A stretch of 64,000 nucleotides of DNA from an uncultured Clostridia bacterium (GTDB lineage Bacteria > Bacillota > Clostridia > Oscillospirales > CAG-382): positions 1-64,000 of the forward strand of contig CANRAV010000013.1 in the NCBI GenBank assembly GCA_947628695.1, written 5' to 3'. Below the pieces are notes generated by a model. That model did no database searches and was not told where the DNA came from. It was given only the letters and a program-made list of their open reading frames with translations. Of the stretch, positions 11,392 through 21,467 are shown piece by piece (position 1 is the first letter of the stretch; each line of letters opens with the position of its first letter). The position numbers and the translations under genes were made by a program.

Positions 11392-11895
11392 ATGAGAAAG
11401 ACGAAGATAATCGCCGAAGGCGGCATGCTTTCCGCGCTTGGAACGGTGCTTTTGTTCTTCGGTGCAGTCACGGACGTGCTGGACTTAAGCTGCGCCGTGC
11501 TTGCGGGCTTCTGCGTGCTTTTCATGGGCGTTCGTCACGGCAGGATAGGTGCGCTTGCGGTCTACTGCACGACCTCGGCCTTGGCGTTTTTGCTGCTGCC
11601 GAACAAGCTGCCGGCACTGCTTTACGTCTTCTACGGCGGCCTGTACCCGCTTTTGAAGCCGGAGATAGAGCGCATAAGAAGCGTACCGCTGCAGTGGGTG
11701 CTTAAGGTCGTTGCGGTTGTCGTGCCATTCGGCGCGGGGCTTGCGGTGACTACGTTCCTTATGGGGATAGAGACCGGGTTTACCTTCGGCGTTCCGCTGT
11801 TTCTGCTTATAGCGGTCATTGCGGTTTTTGCCGATTTTGCAATGAGCGCGGTGGCTTTTCGCTTTTCGCACATTGTACGCGGCAGGCGCCGTTAA
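11392..11895 (+). CDS. Conserved integral membrane protein
   Basis: Several hydrophobic helices; 'MLSALGTVLLFFGAVTDVLDLSCAVLAGFCVLFMGVRHG'. Confidence 0.6.
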   Translation: MRKTKIIAEGGMLSALGTVLLFFGAVTDVLDLSCAVLAGFCVLFMGVRHGRIGALAVYCTTSALAFLLLPNKLPALLYVFYGGLYPLLKPEIERIRSVPLQWVLKVVAVVVPFGAGLAVTTFLMGIETGFTFGVPLFLLIAVIAVFADFAMSAVAFRFSHIVRGRRR

Positions 11896-11898
11896 AGC

Positions 11899-11927
11899 TT
11901 GACAGACAGAAGCACTTGTGGTATAAT
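11899..11927 (+). promoter_or_regulatory. Sigma-70 type promoter upstream of yicC
   Basis: TTGACA (11899-11904), 17-bp spacer, TATAAT (11922-11927). Confidence 0.8.
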
Positions 11928-11961
11928 ATCATGATTAGATGTAACAGGGGGAAGGTTCCTT

Positions 11962-12840
11962 ATGCCAAACAGCATGACGGGCTACGGCAGGCAGAGGTCG
12001 CTTGTCGGCGGCAAGGACATATGCTTTGAGATAAAGTCGGTAAACAGCAGATATTTGGATCTTAACATAAAAGTAGGCAGGCTGTACAACCCGCTTGAGG
12101 AGAGGGTGAAGCAGCTTGTCTCTTCCCGCATTTCACGCGGGAAGGTGGACGTGTACCTTTCCGTCACCAATACGGAGGGGGACGGGACGACGCTTTCTTT
12201 AAACAAGGATTACCTTGAGGCGTATTTAAAGCTTATGGAGCGCATTAAGGCGGAGTACGGCGCTACAGGCGAGGTCAGCCTTGATATGATCAGCGCGAAG
12301 AACGAGGTGTTCATGGCCACCCGTCCCGAGGAGGATATGGAGGCCGTCTGGGCGGCCGTGCTCCCCGTGGCGGAGGCGGCGCTTGACGGCTTTTGTGAGA
12401 TGCGCCGGCGCGAGGGGGAGAAGCTTGCGGCGGATATAAGGCTGCACGCGGCGGAGACGGCGATCCTTCGCGAGAAGATAAAGGAGCTGTCCCCCGCAAG
12501 CGTAATTGCGGCAAGGGACAAGATGATAGCCCGGATAAAAGAGCTTTTGGAGGGTGTAAACCCCGACGAAGGCCGCTTGCTTACGGAGTGCGCGATATAC
12601 GCCGACAAGGCGGACATAAACGAGGAGCTTGCACGGCTTGAAAGCCACCTTTCGCAGCTTGAAGGCATACTTTGCGAAAGCGGCCCCATTGGCCGCAAGC
12701 TTGACTTCCTCGTTCAGGAGATAAACCGCGAGATGAACACGATAGGCTCCAAGTGCAGCGATACGGAGATAGCGCGCGCGGTCATAGCGGCCAAGAGCGA
12801 GATAGAGAAAATAAGGGAACAGATACAGAACATAGAGTAG
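11962..12840 (+). CDS. yicC: YicC family protein
   Basis: 'NSMTGYGRQRSLVGGKDICFEIKSVNSRYLDLNIKVGRLY' and C-term 'REMNTIGSKCSDTEIARAVIAAKSEIEKIREQIQNIE'. Confidence 0.95.
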   Translation: MPNSMTGYGRQRSLVGGKDICFEIKSVNSRYLDLNIKVGRLYNPLEERVKQLVSSRISRGKVDVYLSVTNTEGDGTTLSLNKDYLEAYLKLMERIKAEYGATGEVSLDMISAKNEVFMATRPEEDMEAVWAAVLPVAEAALDGFCEMRRREGEKLAADIRLHAAETAILREKIKELSPASVIAARDKMIARIKELLEGVNPDEGRLLTECAIYADKADINEELARLESHLSQLEGILCESGPIGRKLDFLVQEINREMNTIGSKCSDTEIARAVIAAKSEIEKIREQIQNIE

Positions 12841-12850
12841 GTGAAAACAT

Positions 12851-13084
12851 TTGAAGCTTGTTGAAATAGGCGGCGGGAGCTTTGTTTCCGCAGGCCGCGT
12901 GGTCGCGGTGCTGTCGCCGGACTCGCTTCCGGTAAGGCGCCTTGTTCAGGACGCCAAGAACGAGGGCAGGGTCATAGACGTAAGCTGCGGCAAAAAGACG
13001 CGCGCGGTTATCGTTACCGACAGCGGCTTTGTGGTTCTTTCCGCGGAGGACCCTGCGGTTTTGAAGGAGAGGACGGAGGCTTGA
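12851..13084 (+). CDS. remA: RemA family (DUF370) regulator, TTG start
   Basis: 'KLVEIGGGSFVSAGRVVAVLSPDSLPVRRLVQDAKNEGRVIDVSCGKKTRAVIVTDSGFVVLS', located between yicC and gmk. Confidence 0.85.
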   Translation: MKLVEIGGGSFVSAGRVVAVLSPDSLPVRRLVQDAKNEGRVIDVSCGKKTRAVIVTDSGFVVLSAEDPAVLKERTEA

Positions 13085-13665
13085 CGGTGGACAGAGGTAT
13101 ACTTCTTGTTGTTTCCGGTCCCTCCGGCTGCGGTAAGGGGACGGTGCTTGCACACCTGATGGAAAAGGGCGGCTTTTGCTACTCCGTTTCCGTCACCACG
13201 CGCCCCGCAAGAGAAGGGGAAATCGAGGGCAGGCATTACTTTTTCGTGGACGACGCGGAGTTTGACCGTATGGTTCGCGGGAACCTTCTGCTTGAGCATG
13301 CGGAGTATTGCGAGCACATGTACGGCACGCCGAGGCGGTTTGTGGAGGAAAAGCTGTCGGCCGGCTGCAACGTCATTCTGGAGATAGACACAAAGGGCGC
13401 TTTCAACGTGAAAAAGGCGGTACCGGAGGCGTTTTCGGTGTTCATAGCTCCCCCGGATATGGAGACGCTGGAGGCAAGGCTCCGCGGGCGCGGGTCGGAG
13501 GACGAGGACACCGTACAGCTTAGGCTTCAGAAGGCGCGGGAGGAAATGGCGCTTTCCGACGCCTACGACATGTACATAGTCAACGAAGACGGCGGCCAAA
13601 AGGAGGCCGCAGATAAAATATACGACGCGGTGTGCAAGCTGCGCAGCGCGCGAAACGGCAATTAA
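13081..13665 (+). CDS. gmk: Guanylate kinase
   Basis: 'LLVVSGPSGCGKGTVLAHLMEKGGFCYSVSVTTRPAREGEIEGRHYFFV'. Confidence 0.96.
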   Translation: MTVDRGILLVVSGPSGCGKGTVLAHLMEKGGFCYSVSVTTRPAREGEIEGRHYFFVDDAEFDRMVRGNLLLEHAEYCEHMYGTPRRFVEEKLSAGCNVILEIDTKGAFNVKKAVPEAFSVFIAPPDMETLEARLRGRGSEDEDTVQLRLQKAREEMALSDAYDMYIVNEDGGQKEAADKIYDAVCKLRSARNGN

Positions 13666-13684
13666 ACGAAAGAGGGAAACATAA

Positions 13685-13915
13685 ATGCTTTATCCATCCG
13701 TTCAGGACATGACAAACGACAGCGTAAACCGCTACATGCTTGTGATTGCGGCGGCCAAGGGCGCGCGCTATCTTACCTATAAGCAGAACAAGGAGCGCGA
13801 CCTGTACGAGGTCGGCAAGGAAAGCGAAGGCCAGCCGGAGGAAACCGGCGAAAAGGCGGTCAGCTTGGCAGTTGACAGGCTTTACGACGGCCGCTTTAAG
13901 ATAGTTAAAGACTAA
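13685..13915 (+). CDS. rpoZ: RNA polymerase omega subunit
   Basis: Small protein 'RYMLVIAAAKGARYL...KAVSLAVDRLYDGRFKI', between gmk and priA. Confidence 0.85.
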   Translation: MLYPSVQDMTNDSVNRYMLVIAAAKGARYLTYKQNKERDLYEVGKESEGQPEETGEKAVSLAVDRLYDGRFKIVKD

Positions 13916-13920
13916 GGGAT

Positions 13921-16323
13921 ATGCTGGTTTGTCGGGTATACCTGCTTGATACGACCCTTGCATTTGACAAGGGTTACAGCTATTTTGTACCTAACGAGCT
14001 TGAAGACAGAATTTCCGTCGGCTGCGTCGCCGTCGTCCCCTTCGGGAACGGCAACAGGAGGAAGAGCGCGGTCGTCACCGAGGTGGAGGAGCGCGAAGGT
14101 GCGGAGGGGTTAAAGCCCGTCCTTTCACTGCCGGATTATCCCGCGGCAAACGCCGGGGAGGCGGTGGCACTTGCCGCCTTTATAAGCGAGCGGTGCTTTT
14201 GCACCTTCGGCGCGGCGTTTAAGCTCCTTATGCCGAGCGGGGTCAATGTAAAGACAACGGTCTTTTACACCGCCGCAGATGCCGTATGTGACGACGAGAT
14301 CTACCTTTTTGTAAAATCCCGCGATAGGGTCGAAGAGGCGGAGATAGAAAAGTCCTTCGGTGCAGACGGCGTCCCTGCGGCGCTTGCGCTGTGCCGCAGG
14401 GGGCTTCTTTTGAGAAGCAGCGAGGTAGAGGAAAAACAAAATTTAAAGACAGAGCTTTGGGCTGCCCTCCTCCCCTCCGACGCGGAGGTCGGCGGGGTAA
14501 AGCAGAAGCTTGCCTTAAAGCTGCTTGCCGACGGGGACAAAAGCCTTAAGGATTTGAAAAAAGAGGGCGTTTCAACCGCCACGGTCAGGGCGCTTGAGGG
14601 ACGCGGGCTTGTCTCGATATACGAAAAGCGGCTGCAAAGGCTGCCGTACGACGTCTTGCAGTTTCAAAAAAAGCCATACGTTCTTTCGGACGGGCAAAGG
14701 CGCGTAAGGGACGAGGTCGTATCTTACATGCGCGGCGGCAGGGCGGAGGCCTGCCTGCTTTACGGCGTTACCGGCAGCGGGAAGACGAAGATAATAACAG
14801 AGGCTGTCGGGGAAGCGCTTCGGCAGAACCGCACGGCAATAGTGCTTCTGCCCGAGATAGGGCTTACGGCGCAGGCCGTTGCCGGCTATTTTGCGGAGTT
14901 TGGGGAGCAGTGCGCAGTCGTGCACTCGCGCCTTTCCGTGGGCGAGCGCGCAGACACCTATGCGCGCATTGCGGCGGGGGAGGTGCGCGTCGTCGTGGGC
15001 ACCCGCTCTGCGGTGTTTGCACCGCTTAAGGACATCGGCGTTATAGTGATGGACGAGGAGCAGGAGCATACCTACAAGTCGGACAAAACGCCGAAATACC
15101 ACGCGCGCGACATTGCGCGCTTCCGCTGTGCAAGGCACGGCGCGCTTATGCTGCTTGTGTCGGCCACCCCGTCGGTTGAAAGCTTTTACAAGGCCAAAAC
15201 GGGCGTTTACCACCTGCTTACGCTTGAAGAGCGCTACGGGGGCGCAAGCCTTCCGGAGGTGGAGATAGAGGACATAGTCGGCGACAGGGAGGTAGAAAAA
15301 GGCCGCCTTCTTGGGAAAAAGCTGCGCGGCGCGCTGGAGGAGACCCTTGCAAAGGGCGAGCAGGCCATTTTGTTTCTGGGTCGAAGGGGGCACAATTCCT
15401 CGCTTCGGTGCAGGAGCTGCGGGTATGTGTTCACCTGCCCGCGCTGCTCCGTATCTCTTAACTACCACGCCTACAGCAGTGAAAAAAGCCGCAGAGGCAA
15501 GCTTATATGCCACTACTGCGGCCATATAGAGGACAAACCGCAAAAATGCCCGCAGTGCGGGGGCGTGCACATAGGCTACTTCGGCTACGGCACGCAGCTT
15601 CTGCAGGACGAGCTTGAGGAGCTTTTCGGCGAGGGTGCGGCCCTGCGCATGGATACCGACACGACGGCGACAAAGCGCTCTCACGACGAGATATTAAAGG
15701 AGTTCGAGGACGGCGAGGCCTCTATACTTTACGGCACGCAGATGGTCGTCAAGGGGCTTGACTTTGCAAATGTAACGCTTGTCGGGCTTGTCATGGCGGA
15801 CAGCGTGCTTTACATGAACGACTACCGCGCACAGGAGAGGATGTTCTCCCTTATAACTCAGCTTGTCGGCAGGGCAGGCAGGGCTGAGAAGAGCGGCAGG
15901 GCGATAATACAGACCTACAATCCCAACCACCAAACGCTTCGCCTTGGGGCAAAGCAGGACTATGCGGCGTTTTACGAAAGCGAGATACGGCTTAGAAGGT
16001 CGGTTGTGTTCCCGCCGTTTTGCGACATCGCCGTGTTCGGCTTCACCGCCGACGACGAAGAGAGCGTGCTTGAGGCAGCAAACGGCTTCTCCGCGCTTTT
16101 CGAGAGTGAGGCCGACAAAAGGGACGGCGTAAAGGTTATAAAAATGGGCCCGTACAGAGAGGGCATATATAAAATCGGCGGCCGGTACAGGCAGAAGATA
16201 ATAGTCAAGTACAAGGACTGTAAGGAGTGCAGGGGCTTTTTCCGTGACCTGCTTTTAAGCTTTTCACCGCCGAAAAAGGGGAAGGTCGCCTTTGACATCG
16301 ACGTAAACCCTGCAATAGTTTGA
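13921..16323 (+). CDS. priA: Primosomal protein N' (PriA helicase)
   Basis: 'LLYGVTGSGKTKIITEAV', 'VIVMDEEQEHTYKSDKTPKYHARDIA', Cys cluster 'LRCRSCGYVFTCPRCSVSLNYH...CHYCG'. Confidence 0.96.
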   Translation: MLVCRVYLLDTTLAFDKGYSYFVPNELEDRISVGCVAVVPFGNGNRRKSAVVTEVEEREGAEGLKPVLSLPDYPAANAGEAVALAAFISERCFCTFGAAFKLLMPSGVNVKTTVFYTAADAVCDDEIYLFVKSRDRVEEAEIEKSFGADGVPAALALCRRGLLLRSSEVEEKQNLKTELWAALLPSDAEVGGVKQKLALKLLADGDKSLKDLKKEGVSTATVRALEGRGLVSIYEKRLQRLPYDVLQFQKKPYVLSDGQRRVRDEVVSYMRGGRAEACLLYGVTGSGKTKIITEAVGEALRQNRTAIVLLPEIGLTAQAVAGYFAEFGEQCAVVHSRLSVGERADTYARIAAGEVRVVVGTRSAVFAPLKDIGVIVMDEEQEHTYKSDKTPKYHARDIARFRCARHGALMLLVSATPSVESFYKAKTGVYHLLTLEERYGGASLPEVEIEDIVGDREVEKGRLLGKKLRGALEETLAKGEQAILFLGRRGHNSSLRCRSCGYVFTCPRCSVSLNYHAYSSEKSRRGKLICHYCGHIEDKPQKCPQCGGVHIGYFGYGTQLLQDELEELFGEGAALRMDTDTTATKRSHDEILKEFEDGEASILYGTQMVVKGLDFANVTLVGLVMADSVLYMNDYRAQERMFSLITQLVGRAGRAEKSGRAIIQTYNPNHQTLRLGAKQDYAAFYESEIRLRRSVVFPPFCDIAVFGFTADDEESVLEAANGFSALFESEADKRDGVKVIKMGPYREGIYKIGGRYRQKIIVKYKDCKECRGFFRDLLLSFSPPKKGKVAFDIDVNPAIV

Positions 16324-16341
16324 CTGCGGAAGGGGCATACT

Positions 16342-16812
16342 ATGGCTATACTGAACATACTTAAAGAGGGGGACGAGACTTTAAGGAAGAAGTCGCGCCC
16401 GGTCGAAAAGATAAATTTGCGCACACTTAGGCTTTTGGACGACATGAAGGAAACGCTTAAGCAGTCCGGCGGTGTCGGCCTTGCCGCGCCGCAGGTCGGC
16501 GTGCTCAGGCGGATAGTGTTAGTGGACGACGGCGAAAAGGTGCTGGAGCTTATAAACCCCGAGATAGTGGAGACAAAGGGCGAGCAGGAGGATTACGAGG
16601 GCTGCCTATCCATCCCCGGCAAGTGGGGCATAACGAGGAGGCCTGCGTATGTGCGCGTCCGCGCGACGGACAGGCGCGGCAAAACCTTCGAGGCGGAGGG
16701 AGAGGGGCTTGTAGCCCGCTGCTTCTGCCACGAGACCGACCATTTAGAGGGCATTTTGTTCACCGACAAGGTCGTTCGCATGCTGACGGAGGAAGAGATT
16801 GAGAACATGTAA
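16342..16812 (+). CDS. def: Peptide deformylase
   Basis: 'GVGLAAPQVGV', 'YEGCLSIPGKWG', 'ARCFCHETDHLEGILFTDKV'. Confidence 0.94.
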   Translation: MAILNILKEGDETLRKKSRPVEKINLRTLRLLDDMKETLKQSGGVGLAAPQVGVLRRIVLVDDGEKVLELINPEIVETKGEQEDYEGCLSIPGKWGITRRPAYVRVRATDRRGKTFEAEGEGLVARCFCHETDHLEGILFTDKVVRMLTEEEIENM

Positions 16813-17701
16813 AATTGTCTTCATGGGCACGCCGGACTTTGCGGTCGCGCCCTTGAAGCGCATATACGGGGACGGGCACGAAATAAGCCTTGTGGTCACC
16901 CAGCCGGACAGGCAAAGGGGCAGGGGCATGGCGTTTACGCCGTCGCCCGTCAAGGCCTTTGCACTGGAAAAAGGGCTACGGGTGTACCAGCCGCAAAGCC
17001 TTAAGGACGAAGAGGCAAAGAGGACGATAAAAGCCGAAAACGTGGACTATATCGTCGTAGCCGCCTACGGCAAAATCCTGCCCGCAGAGGTGCTTGAAGC
17101 ACCGAAAAAGGGCTGCGTCAACATACACGCGTCCCTCCTTCCGCGCCACCGCGGCGCGGCGCCCATAAACAGGGCGATAATGGAGGGGGACACCGTCGGC
17201 GGGGTTACGCTTATGTACATGGCGGAGGGGCTTGACACCGGGGATATAATCCTTAAAAAAGAGATGCCCATACCGGAAGACATGACCGCAGGGGAGTATC
17301 ACGACGCATTAGCTGCCCTCGGCGCAGACGCGATAAGCGCCTTCTTGGCGGAGGAGAACAGCTCCCGCACGCCGCAGGACGGCAGCCTTGCCACCTACGC
17401 CGCAAAGATAGAGAAGGCGGAGACGGAGGTCGACTTTACGCGTCCCGCAAAAGAGGTTTACAACAAGATACGCGGCCTGTCGCCGTATCCTTCGGCCTTC
17501 GCCCTTATAAACGGGAAGAGGTATAAGCTTATAAGCGCACGCGTCGGCAGCCGTACAGGCGCGGCCGGTGAGGTGCTTTCCGCCTCCAAGGCCGGGATAG
17601 AGATAGCCTGCGGAGAGGGCAGCGTCTTAATAACGGTGCTTCAGGCGGAGGGCAAGCGCGCCATGACGGCTGCGGAGTTCCTTGCAGGCAACAGCATATA
17701 G
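16799..17701 (+). CDS. fmt: Methionyl-tRNA formyltransferase
   Basis: 'KIVFMGTPDFAVAPLK', 'NIHASLLPRHRGAAPINRAIMEGDTVGGVTLM'. Confidence 0.96.
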   Translation: MRTCKIVFMGTPDFAVAPLKRIYGDGHEISLVVTQPDRQRGRGMAFTPSPVKAFALEKGLRVYQPQSLKDEEAKRTIKAENVDYIVVAAYGKILPAEVLEAPKKGCVNIHASLLPRHRGAAPINRAIMEGDTVGGVTLMYMAEGLDTGDIILKKEMPIPEDMTAGEYHDALAALGADAISAFLAEENSSRTPQDGSLATYAAKIEKAETEVDFTRPAKEVYNKIRGLSPYPSAFALINGKRYKLISARVGSRTGAAGEVLSASKAGIEIACGEGSVLITVLQAEGKRAMTAAEFLAGNSI

Positions 17702-17712
17702 GAGGGGCATTT

Positions 17713-18417
17713 ATGGGATACTACGGTTTTTACGGCTATATCGGCTTTGACTGGACATATCTGTTTCTTTTAGGCGCTATAATCCTTTCGATGGTAGCAA
17801 GCGCCAAGGTCAACTCCACCTATTCAAAGTACGCGCGCGTAATGGCGCGCTGCGGCCTTACGGCAGAGCAGGCGGTGGAAAGGGTTCTACAGGCAAACGG
17901 CGTTTACGGCGTAAGCATAGCGCGCACCGCGGGTCACCTTACGGACAACTACAACCCAAAGACAAACGTAATATCGCTTTCGCAAAGCGTTTACGGCAGC
18001 AGCTCTATCGCGGCTATCGGCGTTGCCTGCCACGAGGCGGGGCACGCCATACAGCACGAAAGGGGCTACGCCCCCGCGAAGCTTCGCATGGCGATGGTGC
18101 CGGTGACGAATATCGGCGCAAGGTTTTCCGGGCTTCTTCTGATTTTGGGCTTCGTCCTCGGCGTTATGGGGCTTGTATGGGCGGGGATAGCGCTGTTTTC
18201 GTTGACCACGCTGTTCCAGCTTGTCACGTTGCCTACGGAGTTTGACGCAAGCCACAGGGCGCTTTCCTCACTTTCGGAATACGGCCTTCTCTCGGAGGAC
18301 GAGCTTAAGGGAACAAAAAAGGTCCTCTCCGCTGCCGCAATGACCTATGTCGCCTCGCTTGCGGTAAGCCTTATCATGCTTACCCGCTATATAAACATAG
18401 CAAAGAGAAACGACTGA
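17713..18417 (+). CDS. Zinc metallopeptidase, YugP family
   Basis: 'IGVACHEAGHAIQHERGYAPAKLRMAMVPVTNIGA' HExxH-type motif with membrane helices. Confidence 0.9.
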   Translation: MGYYGFYGYIGFDWTYLFLLGAIILSMVASAKVNSTYSKYARVMARCGLTAEQAVERVLQANGVYGVSIARTAGHLTDNYNPKTNVISLSQSVYGSSSIAAIGVACHEAGHAIQHERGYAPAKLRMAMVPVTNIGARFSGLLLILGFVLGVMGLVWAGIALFSLTTLFQLVTLPTEFDASHRALSSLSEYGLLSEDELKGTKKVLSAAAMTYVASLAVSLIMLTRYINIAKRND

Positions 18418-18419
18418 CA

Positions 18420-19676
18420 ATGGCAGACAGGGTAAGGGAATGCGCACTTCACACGCTTCGCCGCGTGTGGGGGCAGGGCGCGTATTCCAACATAGAGATA
18501 AACACGGCTTTGGAGCGGTTTGCGCTTGAGGGGAAGGACAGGGCGTTTTGCGTCTCCCTCGTCAACGGCGCGGCGGAGCGTATGCTTTGCCTTGACTTCC
18601 TCATTGAAAAGGCGTCCGGCAGGTCGGTTCGGGACATAGACAAGGAGCTTTTGTATGTGCTTCGTCTCGGCTTTCTGCAGCTGTTTTACATGCGCGTTCC
18701 GGACATGGCCGCATGCAGCGAAAGCGTGTCGCTTGTAAAGGGCAGGCCGCAGCGCGGCTTTGTGAACGCGGTAATGCGCTCCGCCTGCAGGGGCAGGGAG
18801 GCGCTTCTTACGGCGCTTGACGGTGCCAAGCCGCACGTAAAGGCGTCACTTTCGCCGGAGATATATGCGCTGCTTGAAGGGCAGTACCCCGGCGACGCGG
18901 CAAGGATAGCCGAAGCGTTTTACGGGAAAAACGACCTCTGCCTGCGTGTCAATACGCTTAGAACCACGGCGGAGGCTTTGGCCGCCTCGCTTTCGGAAAC
19001 GGGGGCGGAGGCGCACCCTTGCGGGAAGGCGGTAACAGTCAAAAGCGGCGCTTCGGCGGCGCTTGAGGCCGTGCGCGGCGGGTATGCCTTTATACAGGGG
19101 CTTTCCTCGCAGGCGGCGGTGGCGGCGCTTGGCGCACGCCCCGGGGACACGGTTGTGGACGTTTGCGCCTGCCCGGGCGGCAAGACGCTTGGCGCGGCGC
19201 TTGACATGGAGGGAAGGGGCAGGGTTATAAGCCTCGACCTTCACAAAAACAAGCTTTCCCTTATAGAAAAAAGCGCTGCCGCGCTTGGTATAGACATAAT
19301 AAGCACCGAAGCCCACGACGGGCGGGAAAGCAAGACGGAGCTTTTAGGTGCGGCAGACAGGGTGATTTGCGACGTTCCCTGCTCCGGTATAGGCGCGATA
19401 AAGGGTCGGCCGGAGATAAGGTACAAAAGCCTTGAGGGCATAGACGCGCTGATACGCACGCAGCGTAAAATCCTTGCCTCCGCGTGGCGATATTTAAAGC
19501 CCGGAGGACGGCTTGTGTATTCCACCTGCACGCTGAACCGGGACGAGAACGAGGGCGTGCTTATGCCCTTTGCGGAAAGCGCCGGCGCGCGCATTGTAAG
19601 CACGCGCACGGTTATGCCGTATGAAGAGAACATGGACGGGTTTTACATAGCCGTTCTGGAAAAGGCACAGATATGA
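18420..19676 (+). CDS. rsmB: 16S rRNA (cytosine-967-C5)-methyltransferase RsmB
   Basis: NusB-like N-term; 'DVCACPGGKTLGAALDMEGRGRVISLDLHKNKLSLIEKSAAALG...CDVPCSGIGAIKGRPEIRYK'. Confidence 0.93.
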   Translation: MADRVRECALHTLRRVWGQGAYSNIEINTALERFALEGKDRAFCVSLVNGAAERMLCLDFLIEKASGRSVRDIDKELLYVLRLGFLQLFYMRVPDMAACSESVSLVKGRPQRGFVNAVMRSACRGREALLTALDGAKPHVKASLSPEIYALLEGQYPGDAARIAEAFYGKNDLCLRVNTLRTTAEALAASLSETGAEAHPCGKAVTVKSGASAALEAVRGGYAFIQGLSSQAAVAALGARPGDTVVDVCACPGGKTLGAALDMEGRGRVISLDLHKNKLSLIEKSAAALGIDIISTEAHDGRESKTELLGAADRVICDVPCSGIGAIKGRPEIRYKSLEGIDALIRTQRKILASAWRYLKPGGRLVYSTCTLNRDENEGVLMPFAESAGARIVSTRTVMPYEENMDGFYIAVLEKAQI

Positions 19677-20713
19677 CGGACATAAAAAGCTTAACTCTTG
19701 CAGAGCTGGAGACGGCGCTTTGCGCCATGGGACAGCCCAAATACAGGGCTTTGCAGATATTTCGTTGGCTGCACGGTGCGGGAGTGGGCTTTGAGGGGAT
19801 GACAAATCTGCCGAAGGCTCTGCGTGAAAGCCTTGAGGGCGAGTATTTCATCCGCGACGTGCAGATAGAGACAAAGCAGGTTTCAAAAATCGACGGGACG
19901 GTAAAGTATTTGTACAGACTTTACGACGGAGAGTACATAGAAAGCGTTTTTATGCGGTACAAACACGGCAACACCGTGTGCATATCGACGCAGGCCGGCT
20001 GCCGCATGGGCTGCAGGTTCTGCGCTTCCACGCTTAGGGGGCTGAAACGCAACCTTTCGGCATCCGAGATGCTTTCACAGATACAGGCGGCGGAAAGGGA
20101 CACGGGCGAAAAGGTCGGCGGTGTCGTGCTTATGGGCATGGGAGAACCGCTTGACAATTACGGCAACGTCCTTCGCTTTCTGACCCTTGTAAGCGACAAA
20201 AACGGCATAGGACTAAGCCACAGGCACATATCGCTTTCAACCTGCGGGCTTGTGGACAACATAAGGCGCCTTGCGGGGGAGAAGCTGCAGATAACGCTTT
20301 CCGTTTCGCTCCACGCGCCGAACGACGAGTTGAGACGCAGCATAATGCCCATTGCAAACAGGTATACGGTAGACGAGCTTCTCGACGCATGCAGGGAATA
20401 CGAGGACGCGACCGGGCGCAGAATAAGCTTTGAATACGCGCTTATATCCGGCGTTACGGACACGCCGTCCCTTGCAGACGAGTTGGGTCGGCGTCTTAAG
20501 GGCACGCTTTGCCACGTCAACCTTATACCGGTGAACGAGATAAAAGAAAGGCGCTATAAAAGCGCCACCCGTGCCGCGGCCGACGCCTTTGTAAGGCGGC
20601 TTGCGGAATACGGGATAACTGCGACGGTGCGCCGCAGACTTGGGGCGGATATTTCCGCTGCCTGCGGCCAGCTGAGGGACGAACACGATGCATACACGAA
20701 AGAAGAAGGGTGA
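19673..20713 (+). CDS. rlmN: 23S rRNA (adenine-2503-C2)-methyltransferase RlmN
   Basis: 'CISTQAGCRMGCRFCASTLRGLKRNLSASEMLSQI...VVLMGMGEPLDNYGNVLRFL'. Confidence 0.97.
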   Translation: MTDIKSLTLAELETALCAMGQPKYRALQIFRWLHGAGVGFEGMTNLPKALRESLEGEYFIRDVQIETKQVSKIDGTVKYLYRLYDGEYIESVFMRYKHGNTVCISTQAGCRMGCRFCASTLRGLKRNLSASEMLSQIQAAERDTGEKVGGVVLMGMGEPLDNYGNVLRFLTLVSDKNGIGLSHRHISLSTCGLVDNIRRLAGEKLQITLSVSLHAPNDELRRSIMPIANRYTVDELLDACREYEDATGRRISFEYALISGVTDTPSLADELGRRLKGTLCHVNLIPVNEIKERRYKSATRAAADAFVRRLAEYGITATVRRRLGADISAACGQLRDEHDAYTKEEG

Positions 20714-21467
20714 AGCAAAAATCGTAAGCTTCGGCAAAACCGATGCCGGCAAGCTTCGCAAGGGGAACGAGGACAGCTTTCAGATAAGCGAGGGCGAGGA
20801 TTTTGTCTCCGCCGTGGTTTGCGACGGTATGGGCGGCGTCAACGGGGGCAGCGTCGCAAGCGAGCTTGCGGTCTGCGTCTACACCGACACGCTTTTTAAG
20901 GAAATAGGCAAAAGCGGCGAGGCGCTTACGGGGCAGATAATAAAGTCGGCGATGCTTACAGCGGTCGAGGCCGCGAACAGCGCCGTTTACGGGCGCGCCT
21001 CTTCGGACGGGGAGCTTTCCGGCATGGGGACGACGCTTGTCGCCTGCTTCGTGTGGTGCGGCAGAGCCTTTGTCGTGAACGTCGGGGACAGCAGGCTTTA
21101 CAGTGTAAAAGACGGCAAGGCGCACCAGGTGACGAGGGATCACAGCTATGTCCAGTTCCTGCTTGACAGCGGCCGTATCACCGCCGAGGAGGCGGCCCTG
21201 CACCCGAACCGCAACGTCATCACCCGCGCCGTGGGCATAAGTGAGAAGGCGGAGGCGGACTTTTTCGTGGAGGAAGGCTTCGACGGGCTTCTGCTTTGCA
21301 GTGACGGACTTACAAACTACCTCTCCGACGAGGCAAGGGACGCGGTCCTTTCCGGCGGGGGGACGGTAAAGAAAAAAGTAAACGCTCTTGTACAGGCCGC
21401 CAATAAAGGCGGCGGCGGCGACAATATAACCGTTATACTTCTGATGCGGGAGGAAAACAATGGATAA
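20688..21467 (+). CDS. PP2C-type Ser/Thr phosphatase (PrpC/Stp/IreP-like)
   Basis: 'GKLRKGNEDSF...AVVCDGMGGVNGGSVAS...VNVGDSRLYSV...DGLLLCSDGLTNYLSD', overlaps the PASTA kinase gene. Confidence 0.94.
   Translation: MHTRKKKGEAKIVSFGKTDAGKLRKGNEDSFQISEGEDFVSAVVCDGMGGVNGGSVASELAVCVYTDTLFKEIGKSGEALTGQIIKSAMLTAVEAANSAVYGRASSDGELSGMGTTLVACFVWCGRAFVVNVGDSRLYSVKDGKAHQVTRDHSYVQFLLDSGRITAEEAALHPNRNVITRAVGISEKAEADFFVEEGFDGLLLCSDGLTNYLSDEARDAVLSGGGTVKKKVNALVQAANKGGGGDNITVILLMREENNG

Noticed and set aside
14572-15684. 370-aa minus-strand ORF opposite priA
   Set aside because: Antisense codon-bias artefact; priA motifs are complete on the plus strand.
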